From NCBI GenBank assembly GCA_038496445.1, contig JALMLS010000451.1:1-64000 (forward strand): DNA of 64,000 nucleotides, given 5' to 3'. Shown here in pieces: positions 1-11,200 of this stretch; positions within the stretch are counted from its first letter, which is position 1; every line of letters starts with the position of its first letter. A program made the translations under genes and the position numbers. The notes beneath the pieces were generated by a model. That model worked only from the letters and a program-made list of their open reading frames with translations. It did not search any database and was not told the DNA's origin. This stretch comes from Trichosphaerium sp. ATCC 40318 (lineage: Eukaryota > Discosea > Flabellinia > Trichosidae).

Positions 1-543
1 AATGCAGGTGTTAAATACCTCGGGAACTGTAGTTATGTTAACTTATCTTACAATCAACAAATAGACGATAAGGGACTCTCTTCTCTTCGTAAAGTACCTA
101 GACTTAATCTATCTGGTTGTTTACGTATTACTGATAATGGACTAAAGCATTTAAAGGGGTTGACATCTGTGAACATATCAAATTGTCCTCAGTTTACGAA
201 CTCTGGTATGAAACATTTGGCTAACTGTGATTTTATTGTTTTAAGAGAAAATCATCAAGTTGATGATAATGGTCTTAAGGCGTTGAGGAAAGTAAGAAGT
301 TTAAGGTTTTATGATTGCACACGTATTACAAACAGAGGTATTGGTTACTTGACAGGTGCACAGTCGGTTCATCATTGGGGTTGTCCTTTGATAAAAGAAG
401 AAGAAAAAGTATCATCTACTACTCCTACACATAGTACTGTTACCAGTAGTAATACGAACAATGCAAAGGATAAATCAAGTACAAATACCACTGCAACACC
501 TAATGTTGTTGATAGTGGTGGTTGGCTTGATGAACTTGACTAA
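1..543 (+). CDS. Leucine-rich-repeat protein, 3' part only
   Basis: The frame is open from the first base, so the gene starts upstream of the window; it ends at TAA 541-543. About 180 residues are visible. They form LRR units of the cysteine-containing/F-box type, with repeated patterns such as DDKGLSSLRKVPRLNLSGC, ITDNGLKHLKGLTSVNI and ITNRGIGYL. The repeats end near residue 135 and a Ser/Thr/Asn-rich low-complexity tail follows, closing on GGWLDELD. Such repeats form a curved protein-binding surface and are often substrate-recognition modules of SCF ubiquitin ligases, but no F-box is visible here because the N-terminus is missing. The second LRR gene downstream uses the same repeat type, so the two are probably a local paralogue pair. 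The precise role is unknown. Confidence 0.75.
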   Translation, partial: NAGVKYLGNCSYVNLSYNQQIDDKGLSSLRKVPRLNLSGCLRITDNGLKHLKGLTSVNISNCPQFTNSGMKHLANCDFIVLRENHQVDDNGLKALRKVRSLRFYDCTRITNRGIGYLTGAQSVHHWGCPLIKEEEKVSSTTPTHSTVTSSNTNNAKDKSSTNTTATPNVVDSGGWLDELD

Positions 544-2493
544 TAAAGCCAAAATAGAACAATGAATGCCAGGTTTTGTTTATTTGAATTGTGGCTTTAT
601 TAGGAACAGATCCTCACAGCTGTTGTATTTTAGCCTCCGAGATAGTAAATATCCAATCATGTTTCAATACTAGCGTAACATTAATGGTTGGTCTTGTTCT
701 GACATGAGCCGTTGCCTAAACAGCTAATTGTCTTTTGCTTAATTTGTTATTTTTATAATAAAGCACATATATTGCAAATAACTTTAACATGATAGTTTCC
801 ACCAGTTTCACTAGTTTCTGATACAGCCGTTTGTGTCTGGTGTTATCTTCAGTCAAAACTCTTGAGAGCGCTGTAGCAAAAGGAAACTCATATTGTGCTT
901 AATTTATCTATTTTGATAAATTATTTATAAAAGGCTACTTTGGTTGACTGCACAATATTTACGTTGTGCCTGAATCTACTAGAAAAAAGGATCCATAATT
1001 ATTATGTTTGCAACAAATTAGCTCTAGCTCTTTGGCTGCATATTGGCTTCTACTGTGTATTGTGTAAATCTAATAGAATTTGAGGACTGTAGTTGATTTC
1101 AGAATTCCTGCTTGTTGACTGGGAAAAAAATAATATTACAGAACCTATGCGACCCCATGCTCAATTACAATTTTAAAAAACAGCTCTAGTAAGTTTTTCC
1201 TATTCCTGAATTCCCGGACCGTTGTTGGTAGTGTTGTAGGAGGTAACGGCGTTGGGGAAGTGTTGATGGAAGAGCAGGGTACTGTGGTTGTTGACGACAT
1301 TTTTCGCAACAACATTGTAAAATGTGTCCAATACCGAGCTACGAAAGCTGTAGAATTTTGTGCGATTAAACCTGCCAATAGTTTTTTTTTCGCCCCTAAT
1401 GTAATCACCGTTAGGTTTGGGATTACTACGTGTGAAGCGGATCCTTCAAGAACAAGTTAGCTTTCACGTTTTTTGTTTGATTTAAAAAGTGACAGCTCAA
1501 AAACAAAATAACAAATAGAAATGCGAAATTGAAGGTAAACGCACATGATACACTACCACTCTTGGGACGATTGTGGCTGTTCAGGAGTTGTAATTAGCAA
1601 ATCATACACGTTATCTGTTACTAGTACGTACTGTTTATACTACTCATTGGTGTTTGTTGATCTAGTTTAACGGACTCCAATTTCTTCTCGTTGCGTTTAG
1701 GAGAAGTACTTCAAGTAGAATAGTACTGACTCGAGATACACAGATTTGCGAACCGAAACCACAAGCACTAAGTCAACCATGTTCTACACAGGGAGAGCAA
1801 AGCTAAAGAGCTATAATATGGTCTAATTACTCCTCTACGCGTCATTTATGTAGAAAGTGCTGGTAGCCTTTTTGTTAAATATAAAAAAAAACTGCTAAAA
1901 AGTCAGTTTTCACACGCTAGAACAATATCGTGGTCAGTTATTATAATTTAGACATGAGCGACAACGTCCTTTTATGGGCTTGAGAAATTTTAAAAAAATG
2001 CAATTGACAGTAGTATCAATCACAACCAACTTCAAATATTTGCTTGATTGCAGAATTATCATTTTTGTTTGCAGAAATCCTTCGTGCGAAGCGATATGCA
2101 TCTGCAATACTTCTCAAAAGGCTTAGCCTTTGTCTACACAATTGCAAAACGCACAGTCCACCTTACTACCAATTGCGCCCTGCAAAAATAAGTACTACTC
2201 TGAAAAGTCGAGCATAGAAAGTGTTCTCATGCGCATTAGAAGCTACTAGACGTGTACCAGCGTATCAAGCTCCTATCGTATATTTAGAGGACATTTACTA
2301 ATCTGTGAGAGAGTTGTTAGCACGTTTCTGTGAAATAGTCGTTTTTAAATGTATTCGATTCAAAAAAAAGTGATTGTAGCGACTTTTTATTGCTAAAGAT
2401 CACGTGATTACATATAACTAATCAATATGTTATGTGTGGAAGTATTCATGACGCTTTGACCAGTTTCAGTGCCTTTTGTTTTGAAAAACGTGA
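544..2493. other. Gene-poor spacer, nothing recognised
   Basis: Nearly 2 kb without a frame that I can support. Overlapping 66-87-codon frames on both strands near 1145-1460 show no motif, no splice-compatible extension and no homology I recognise. A first exon of the downstream LRR gene may lie near its right end, since that gene has no ATG in frame before its F-box-like segment. Confidence 0.5.
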
Positions 2494-2514
2494 TCTACTT
2501 CTAAAACCGAATTT

Positions 2515-3774
2515 TTGAGTTGGTCATATTTCGTAAAATCTGGCGTTACTAAAGAGATAAACAGAAACAGCTCATTATTTGATGAGATACCTGTAGAAGT
2601 CATTATTCACGTTCTACAGTTTATTTCGATGGTATCCATGCATTCCGTTGTCCGTGTATCCAAATTACTTTCAAACATCGCAAAACAGTACCTTGGATAT
2701 ACCAATAGGAAATATATCGTTTTACAGAAGAAAAAAAAGCTCCGGAAACTATTTACAAACGCGCCTAATCTCATCAAAGAACACACGATTATTATCGAGT
2801 TTGGTATTCAACAAAAGCATTTACAGTACCTACAAGGTGCATACGCACTTGAAATGCATAAAAAGTTTAGAAAAATTGACTTTACTCACTTCAAAGTTGT
2901 TGATGGGATATCCTTTCTATTCAATGAGTCACTTACTGATGAACATCTTAAACAGCTCTCTGGAATTAAAAGAGTTTCTTTTTTTAGTTCACGTATTACA
3001 GATGAAGGCATTAAAGCGCTGGCTGGTATACATACAATACACTTGGGAGTAATCAAATTACAGATGAAGGTGTTAAAGCGTTGGCTGGTGTTCATACTAT
3101 TAGCTTATCTAAGTGTAGGAGTATTACAGATGAGGGTGTTAAAGCATTGAAAGGTGTTTATTCGATAGATTTGAACTGTTGTGAACATATTACAGATGAA
3201 GGCATTAAAGCATTGGCTGGCGTACATACAATACACTTGAAGCTTTGCCGCCTAATTACAGATGATGGTGTAAAAGCATTGGCTGGTGTTCATACAATTG
3301 ACTTGTCTCATACCCTAGTTGCTGATGAGGGTGTAAAAGTGTTGGGTGGTGTTCATACAATTAACCTGTCTCATACCCGAGTTACTGATGAGGGTGTAAA
3401 AGCATTGGCTGGTGTTCATACAATTGACTTAAATTGTTGTAATATAACTGATGAAGGTGCTAAAGCTTTATCAGGCGTTCATTCAATTGGTCTTGGTCAC
3501 ATCAGTCACTGACAATGGTGTTAGAGCATTGGCAGGCGTTCATTTGATTAACTTACTGTCTTGTAATATAACTGATGAAGGTGTTAAAGCTTTGGCTGGT
3601 GTTCATACAATTAACCTGTCTCATACTTTCGTTACAGATGAGGGTATAAAAGCATTGAAAGGTGTTCATGCTATTAATGTTAGGAGTTGTCTTAATGTTA
3701 CAGATGATTGTGTTAAATCACTTATTGAGAATGGTTCAAACATGAATACTTATCTTGGTCCTATGTACATGTAA
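2515..3774 (+). pseudogene. F-box-like / LRR protein with two frameshifts
   Basis: The N-terminal segment (LFDEIPVEVIIHVLQFISM and onward) has the spacing of an F-box, the Skp1-binding helix bundle of SCF ligases. About a dozen LRR units of 21-23 residues follow, of the type ITDEGVKALAGVHTIDL. The frame is open from 2494, but no ATG precedes the F-box, so the true start is probably in an upstream exon or at the internal ATG near 2630. The repeat register jumps frame near 3045-3060 and jumps back near 3495-3510. Neither jump looks like an intron, since no donor or acceptor pair restores the register. The stop is TAA 3772-3774. It is either a recent pseudogene or a real gene with two base errors in an array that is hard to sequence. 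Function is inferred only from domain type: a substrate receptor for ubiquitination. Confidence 0.65.
2995..3720 (+). repeat. Tandem LRR-coding repeats, about 63-69 bp per unit
   Basis: The core acagatgaaggtgttaaag followed by cattggctggtgttcataca recurs about eleven times with few changes. Adjacent units are very close at DNA level, which points to recent expansion or gene conversion. The two frameshifts of the host gene both lie inside this array. Confidence 0.85.
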
Positions 3775-4368
3775 TCAGTTGGTTTTACCAAAGAGCTTTA
3801 TCAGGTATTTTACGGACATATAGCTTAAGTACATTAATATGGATGCAGAGATGTTTCCAGTAACTACAAAGCACATCCAATTTTAGAATAAAATACTTTT
3901 TATTTTCAGCTTGCACTGCCTTGACTATTGTCTATGAGTGTACAAATTACAGTTGAGACTTCAGAGTAAAGACAAATCACGTGACAACAAAAAACAGCTC
4001 AAAAAGGAGTATCATAATTTATCTGCAGCGAACCTGTAAGGCACATCACTTTGTCTGCTAGTCCAACAAAAGTGATAACTGAACGATTTTACAAGATCTG
4101 TCAGAGTAGACTAAACTCGAAAACCAACATTAACAAATGAAAGTTGCAAAGTTGTTAGCAAAAGTAAACTTAATAAACTGAACCTTAACCGAATCGAGTA
4201 ACATTTAATCTACTTGCAGTACAAACGACATTCTCCTCCATCTACATGTATGTCTCTTTGCAACAATTATAGGTTTCCTTAATTGATAGCTGGCGGAATA
4301 ATTGGCTGGCAATTAGTCAACATTTATAGAAAAGTCACATTTGGTAAACTAAGGTCAAGATATAAACA
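3775..4368. other. Intergenic spacer with no gene seen
   Basis: No coding frame or RNA gene is supported. It holds the 3' flank of the LRR gene and presumably the promoter of the glutathione S-transferase gene; no clear TATA box could be assigned. Confidence 0.5.
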
Positions 4369-5388
4369 ATGGAACAAGGTAGCAACGCATAGCGAATACT
4401 TACTCTCTCGGAACTAACCTTGTTTGAAAGCTGGTAAGGTAGAATTGGGTATTGGGCGATAAGGGGTCTAAGACAACCATGTATTTACATGTTAGAGTAC
4501 TTAGGTTGGACATACACTGTACGTACAGGCTTTCATGCTGACATCTTTTATTGCAACTCTCTCACACTGACGTGTTTCAGGAAAAACGATACCAACAAGG
4601 CCCTAAGCCTGAAATATCACGAAAGGAATGGACAGATGCCAAGGCAACATTAGGTTTAGCTTCACCAAACCTTCCGTATCTCATTTGTGGTACTTGGAAT
4701 GAAATGCTGAAATGTTAACAACAAAGTAGAGAACGGACCAAAGATTACTCAATCCAATGCTTTACTGAGGTATTTGGGTAAATGTGCTGGTCTAGCAGGT
4801 TCGAATGCTACCGAATCAGCCACTATCGACATGTGGGGTGATTTTGTACGTCACATGATTTATCTGGCGTTGAGTGGTCTAACTTGTTTTGCGATTGTAG
4901 GTCATGGATGTCAGAAATATGGCTGTAAGTCACTATTATAGTGTCAAGGAAACTACTGAATCTATTGCTAAGTTCAAGGCAAAGAGGTTAGAACGTACGT
5001 CATCTTTTTGTTTACACCACAGCGTTTTATTAAAATATATTACTAGCAAAGCTCAATCAGATAGCAAGCCTTCTTAAAGATCGGAAATTTTTGAATGGAG
5101 ACAACTTGTCATGGCCTGATTTTCATATGGCTGAAATATTAGATCAATATCGTTTGTTTGCTCCTGCGCTATTTGAGAAACAAGGTAAAGTGCACAACAT
5201 TTATAACGTGACTAAATTCTTTATTCTATTTAGATGTGTTGATCGCATACATCAAGAGATTTCAAGCTTTACCAAATATTGCAGCATATCTCAAATCTGG
5301 TCGATTCCACGCTTGGCCTGTAAATAATGTTTCTGCTTACTGGGGTGGAGATATTGCTAATCCTCCTAAAAACCTCATCCTTGAATAA
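4369..5388 (+). CDS. Glutathione S-transferase (mu/sigma-like), seven exons
   Basis: Spliced reading gives a complete GST of about 215 residues. Exons are 4369-4378, 4439-4518, 4581-4689, 4727-4845, 4901-4994, 5047-5184 and 5234-5388; all introns are GT-AG, one only 37 nt. The N-terminal thioredoxin-like half has IGYWAIRGLRQPCIYMLEYL, with the Tyr of the GYW motif expected to activate glutathione, and ITQSNALLRYLGK, the helix that binds its gamma-glutamyl part. The C-terminal all-helical half has FLNGDNLSWPDFHMAEILDQ and NIAAYLKSGRF, close to mu-class enzymes. It conjugates glutathione to electrophiles in the cytosol. The first exon is only 10 nt, ATG plus seven bases. The first intron carries an ACTAAC branch site near 4412. 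The protein ends NLILE before TAA 5386-5388. The enzyme family is clear; the class is an inference. Confidence 0.9.
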
Positions 5389-5533
5389 CTTGTGATGTCA
5401 TTTTGGAAAACACCTTAACGAAGAAAGATAATGGGAACGAAACAAGTTGTACAAAGGTTTTGGGGTTTAATAAATTACATTTTAGTTTTCTGTTTTACTT
5501 TTTTGTTTTCTCGTTTCTGTTACTTGTTGTAAC

Positions 5534-6157
5534 TCAACGTCTGCGTATGACAGCATCTCCGAAATCGTAGCACTCGTTGTGTCTCTTATGTCTAATAAAA
5601 GGATGCCTCAATAGCTCATCTAATGTCGGTGGGTGTTCTTTATCGATGCACTTTTCTACAAAGTCCAAAAGATTAGAATCGGTTTTTGGGTTCATTTCTA
5701 ACTCTTCAAATCGTGTTTGAATTGTCAAGTCAGAGAACATTTTATCGAATATATCAGTTCCTCTTGTTTCATCTGAAGCATTGTCGCATCCAAGAACAAG
5801 CTGCATAGTTATATTACCAATGTCGAAGAAATCATCTGATTTCCTTCCCGTTAAATCGGTTGCCAGAGGATCCAAAAAAATATCAAAGTCGGAGGAGGTA
5901 AAGATATTTTCTGCCTTTAGATTTAGACCGGCCAAACCCTGTTTATGAAATTTGGCAATACTCATAAGACATTCTCCAATAATAGCAGAATTGGTCGCTG
6001 TGTCCACGCAACCAAGTTTTTCCACGCTGCATTGTCTATCAATAGCTTTTTCGGCTATTTCGGTGGGTTCTTCTTGTCGTTGCCGAGTTTGCTTGTTTCT
6101 GAGCTTGTTAATCATCTTTCTTCCAAACTTCGTCAAGGATTTGATAATAGAAGGCAT
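5534..6157 (-). CDS. Degenerate protein-kinase-like protein (pseudokinase C-lobe)
   Basis: A single-exon frame of 207 residues starting at ATG 6157; the frame stays open upstream without another ATG. The middle reads HKQGLAGLNLKAENIF, which aligns with the kinase catalytic-loop pattern H..GL.HRDLKPENIL but has Asn in place of the catalytic Asp. FLDPLATDLTGRKSDDFFDI and NITMQLVLGC follow, in the position of the DFG-APE segment and the D.WSLG helix. The end has ECIDKEHPPTLDELLRHPFI-like residues, the usual kinase subdomain XI ending. No glycine loop or VAIK lysine is present, so an N-lobe is missing. It cannot be an active kinase as read. It may be a scaffold or a decayed fragment. It lies convergent to the GST gene. 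Confidence 0.55.
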   Translation of the reverse strand: MPSIIKSLTKFGRKMINKLRNKQTRQRQEEPTEIAEKAIDRQCSVEKLGCVDTATNSAIIGECLMSIAKFHKQGLAGLNLKAENIFTSSDFDIFLDPLATDLTGRKSDDFFDIGNITMQLVLGCDNASDETRGTDIFDKMFSDLTIQTRFEELEMNPKTDSNLLDFVEKCIDKEHPPTLDELLRHPFIRHKRHNECYDFGDAVIRRR

Positions 6158-6217
6158 CGTAGGTGTATGATATGAGGAGGAGTTGCTTCGTCCTTGTAGA
6201 TATGAGATAATGACCAA

Positions 6218-7576
6218 AATAACCTAAATTTCAACCCTGTACTATTGCAGTTTTTTGTAGAGACGAGTGAATAGTATCTATCGGGTTTTTTCATGCCTTG
6301 TGCGCGTATGGGTCCATGTAGGATGAATAATACGATTTGTCATAAATAATGTAACAGAAATAGCGCATAGTATGAATAAACCCAATAAACATCGACCAGC
6401 GTGCGTATTTTGGTCCATTAAACATGTTTCTAGCAGGTTTAAAATTATTTAACAAACGTCAGCCCGAAAATGAATATTCCTCTGTGTCTTGGCTTGCATG
6501 ACCTGATCATCCATCTATGCAAGCAAAAGGTTGAGTTGCAGTTTATTCTGTAGCATTGTCGGTTCTCCATACAGGTAAAGGCCCAATACGCAAACGAAGT
6601 GGTTACCTAGAGTCTATTAAACAAAGAACTCTTTAGTTTGAAATGAAAACTCTGTAACAACGTTACAAACCTCGGTGAGTTGAATCTAGTGATAGAAATC
6701 GCATAAAACAGCTCAATACACACCCAAGATAAATCGCTAAAATGAGTCAAAAAAAAGATGCGAAACGACAAAATACTTGGTGCTACGTACTTTCTTTTGA
6801 CCCATAGAGGTGTGGTTGTACTACTTGTTATAAGTGTAGTCCTTTTCTACAACTGTTGCTCCATTCCATGTCATTTGTAAAGTGATCAATCGAATATACG
6901 TTATTTCGTTCCAATGAACTCTCACAATAATCCAGTGGCGTATACAATTACTTTTAGTTCGTTTGTGATTGTAAAATTGGAACGCTATTAAAAAACGTAT
7001 CCAATGTGCTAAATTGGCGCTGTTTGCTTTGGTTTCGCGTCATATGCCCTGTAGTTATTTCTGTAGTGAGGTGTAGGAGAACCAAATCTATGTAAGCTAG
7101 GAGCGCGCTGAACATTATTTATGAGTCATGTTGAGCATAACAGAGTTGTTCAGTACGTTTTAGGGCTATGGAGAGATTTGATGGTTTAGTCTTTGCTCTA
7201 TTTCTAATGGTTGATCAGTTCGCGTCCTGGGGTTATTTTTGTTCTCCAGGAGCTGTTTATCCTCAAATTAGATAAAGCGTGAAGCATACCACTATACGTG
7301 GTAGTAGTTGTAACGTACGTGGATGGTCATGAGACGAGTTGATGCCGTTTGTTGTTTAGAACAGCTGGTATTTTATCTCTGGTGGCGACAAAAGCCATAA
7401 CTGTGTTGCGCGATAGCTGTTTCGCGTGTTTTGATCAACACTGACCTAAATTTAGGTGTTGCTTAACATTTTCTTGTTCAAAACACGTAAAATGAAGCAA
7501 AGACTCTGTTTAGAGTTGCAAGTAAGTTCGACTGTGTTAATAATAACGCTATTCAATAAACGGAAAGCAACCATTG
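6218..7576. other. Spacer between pseudokinase gene and retrotransposon
   Basis: About 1.36 kb in which I see no gene, RNA or clear repeat. It ends at the left copy of the LINE-A target-site duplication. Confidence 0.5.
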
Positions 7577-7591
7577 CGAAGATGCTCCATT
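7577..7591. repeat. Left target-site duplication of LINE-A
   Basis: The 15 bases cgaagatgctccatt occur here and again at 16719-16733, exactly flanking the element. A perfect 15-bp direct repeat at both ends is the signature of target-primed reverse transcription. Confidence 0.9.
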
Positions 7592-7804
7592 GTTTGTTTA
7601 GTTTATTTGATTAAGTTACCCTTAATACAGGCACATATCTCGTGGGTATTAAATGAATATTGGATTCGTTAATTATTACGTGAATGCGCACGCGACAAAT
7701 GCCTCAGCGTATTACTAGGCGCCTTTTGAGGCAATCTGTACGCTTTCAATATGATTAAGTTATAGGTTATATATAAGGTTATAGGACCTAGAAAGGGTAG
7801 GCGC

Positions 7805-8066
7805 TTCTACCTACCAAGGTACGCGCCTATGGCGGTTTAAGTTAGATAACGCTAGGCGCCAACACTTACTAGCGCCATTACTTACGAGTGCCATTACTTA
7901 TAGTGATTAAGCTATGGTACTCCTAAAGGACCTATAAAGGACCTATAAAGGGTAAAGAACAGTACAGTAAAGGTATGCGCCTATGGCGGTTAAGTTAGAT
8001 AAAGGTTAGGCGCCAAACTTACTAGCGCCATTACTTATACACACTTATTGGTGCCAACAACTAACA
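7805..8066 (-). repeat. Direct repeats in the LINE-A 3' UTR
   Basis: A block containing gcgcctatggcggtt, agttagataa, aggcgcc and actagcgccattactta occurs at about 7825-7885 and again at about 7977-8036 with few changes. Between the copies, ggacctataaa is repeated in tandem near 7927-7950. The aggcgcc/ggcgcct palindromes can pair, so the region may fold into structured RNA recognised by the reverse transcriptase. Confidence 0.75.
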
Positions 8067-8235
8067 AGTGCCTTTGTTAAGCGGTATTTTTGTTGTAAAA
8101 ACACGTGTTTTTGTGATAGCGTACCAGAGCGCCCTTTAAAAAATTGGGTTTTTGTGAAAAAAATCCTGGTTCTCGTTACATATAGTACCACACAAACTCC
8201 TTACGGAGCTTGGGATATGCCCCTTACAGGGTATG

Positions 8236-11200
8236 TTATGTGATTTCATTTACAAGATAATCTTCGCCATTTGCAAGGAATCGTTCTTTTACGCGTCTGG
8301 TTTTAATCGCGTGATTGACACTACGGTTGTGTTTGTATTTCTTGTAGAGTTCTATTTGATGAATCATGTGTGACATCTCTTTCGTTTTTCTCCTCAGTCT
8401 CCTGTTGGTGGTTTTGTCTCTGTCTAGTTCTCTGTGGTATTCCGTTGACAGGCCTGTTGTTGTGAATTCTGTAGCATACCCAAAGCATGCTTTGAGTAGC
8501 ATTGGTTTGTGCGTTTCGCTGTGACTAAAGACGTTATGTTCATTATGAAATGTTGGGTATTTCATCGTGTCTTTATATTGTATGTTATCATGTGATCTAG
8601 TGTAGTCTCTTTTGTTAAATCCTAGTATGGCTAGAAGCCATAGTTCTGGTGCCATGATTCTATTTGGGTTTTTGTATTTCATGAACATGTTAGTATGGTT
8701 AAAAATGCGTTCATATAAAGGGGTGTTTTGTTCCGTTTGTTTTTCACCAAGTGGTGTAAGTTTACTTTTTATGATATTATCCTCTAGGTGTCCTGTTATT
8801 GGTATGACTTTGTGTATACCTGTTAGGTCTCCATTCGTTTTGATTAGGTATTTGGTCACTTGTCCTATTATTTCTGTTGTCGATTCATAGAAGGTTCTGT
8901 GTGGGTCACAGAAACTTAGGTGTGCTATGTCTTCTGCTTGTTCCACGTGTGGTCTTTCGCATATTTCACATCTATTACTTTCGTACATCTCTTTCATATA
9001 TTTTTCTATATATACGGTGGGGTTATCTATCTTTTTGGCTATACCAAAGAGTCTTTCGTTTAGCCAGAGGTTGTTAGTTTTAAGTCTGAAGATGAAATCT
9101 TGGATTCTTCCAAATTCTGATTCGTTTCTGGAGAAAATAACATGTGATGTTTTCATGTCCGTGCCTTCGTATCTGGATGGTTTGGTGGATTCCGTGATCC
9201 AGCATTCATCCCAGTAGTTTTGGTTTTCGTTTTTGCGTGATTTTTGGTAATTACCATGGACAATCATTCCGTTTTTGCTTACCGTGAACTCGTTGTGACC
9301 TTCACCCATTTCTTCATAGTGTGGTGTTCTTTGTGTGATTCTGTCCCGTCCCTCTTTTGCTAGCTTGTCAGCTGCTTTATTCCCTTCTATGAGAGCGTCT
9401 ACTATTTCGCTTCCATACTTTTCATTAAGTCTTTTAATTTGATTTTTCTTGTTCTCTGAGATTTCGGTTGTATCGTCATCTATGGTGTGTGCTGGTACCC
9501 ATAACATTTTAATGTTTACTTTTTCCATCGCATTGTTGATACGATGGAGTATAGATTTGTATGGGAGCTTCTTTCTTTTGTGTGTATCCATTGTTTTGTA
9601 GTTTTTGATGAGTTTTTTGGCACCTACGCAGTCTGTGCCTAAGACTGCTCTACAGCCTTGTGGTAGACTGTTTATTGCCGTTTCTATCGCATATAATTCG
9701 GCATATATAGGGTTGGTCACATATGGCACCATCCCATAGATTTGGTATTGCTTATCTATGTATACTCCAAATCCAGCTCTTGAGTCCTGGTATTTGTCGT
9801 AGTCTTTCTCACAACTACCGTCTGTAGATATTATGAGCGTATTTTTCGTTTTTTTCATGTCGTTTGTTTGTATGGTGGTCCATCTTTGGTATGTGGGGCT
9901 CCATTTGTTGAGGTTAGGTGTGTATATAATGTCTCTTTCGTTGCAACTGTTTATGTCAGCCCATGTGTCTAAGAAATTGTCATATACGTTGTAATGACTA
10001 CTACCACAACCTGGTGGCTGTAGTTTGACGTCACCAAGTTTGGATATGACCTGTGAATTAAATACTTGGGCGTTACGTAATCTATCATTTTTGACTGCTT
10101 TCATGAGCGGGTTGTCATAGTTTAGTACGTCGTATAGTATGGTGTTGCCAAATCTTTCAGCTTGTAAATCAGATAGGCATATGAGGTTTTTGGCCCCTAC
10201 TTTATGACCTCCGTATAGTCTGTGTGCTTTTTGTCCTTCAATGAATTTACATAGTTTTCTTGTGCGTTTTAGAATGAGGGTTTCTATCTTGTCCACTGTA
10301 TTATATGGTATAGCTATAGAGGACATCGTGTATGCTGCTTTAGCTAGTACTAATTGATTAATTGCTCTGATTGCAATTCTCGTGGGTACTCTGGTGACGT
10401 TGGTTATCATTTTATCCATACTTGTTTCTAGGATATCACAGTGAGTGTTCCATGTTCTATTTAGGTTCATCCAGATTCCTAGATCTTTGTAACATTCATT
10501 GCTTTCATATCTTCTGATTGGTTTGTTTTTCCAATTTAAATCTTGTTTGTCTGCGTCGTCAACATGTATGTTGTAGGTGAATCCTGACTTTTTAGTGTTG
10601 ATGTCTATGTTATAGAATTTTGCAAATGTTTTGACAATCGAGAATAGTTTTACCATGTTTTCTTTTTTGTCGGAGAAGAGTTTTATATCGTCAGCGTAAG
10701 CTAGCGCTGAAATGGTCAACCCTCCTATAAGGTATCCACATTTTGCGTTCTGTAGTTCTTCCATGAGTGGGTTTATGAATATTATAAAGAGAGTCGGGCT
10801 AAGTATATCTCCTTGTTTGACTCCTCTATTCACCTTGATTTTTGTGGTTCCTATTGGAGTTGTAATTTCTGCTATTTGGTTGTTGTATGCGTTATCAATA
10901 AATTCAATGAACATTGGATCAATTTTATAGTACTTGAGGGTTTTAAGTAATGCCCATTTGTCCACACTGTCATAGGCTTTACGAAAGTCTATGTATGTAA
11001 CAAATAGTGCACGTATATTCTCTAGGGCGTTTTCAATGATTCCATGGTATATCTTATGGTTCATGTGACAGTTTCTGGCTTGTGTGAAGCCAAACTGTGC
11101 TTCAGATATTATTTTGCGGTTTGTAATGTCTTTTTGTAATCTTCTGGTGAGTATCGTAGATAGTATTTTGTAACTAGTGTTTAACAGTGAGATAGGTCTA

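Noticed and set aside
2600-3100. Overlapping frames on both strands inside the LRR gene
   Set aside because: They are shadows of the LRR frame; no independent motif.
4790-4815. ggttcgaatgct as a tRNA B-box
   Set aside because: It is coding sequence of the GST gene (AGLAGSNATES) and no matching A-box or acceptor stem is present. No other tRNA, rRNA or CRISPR array was seen in the window.
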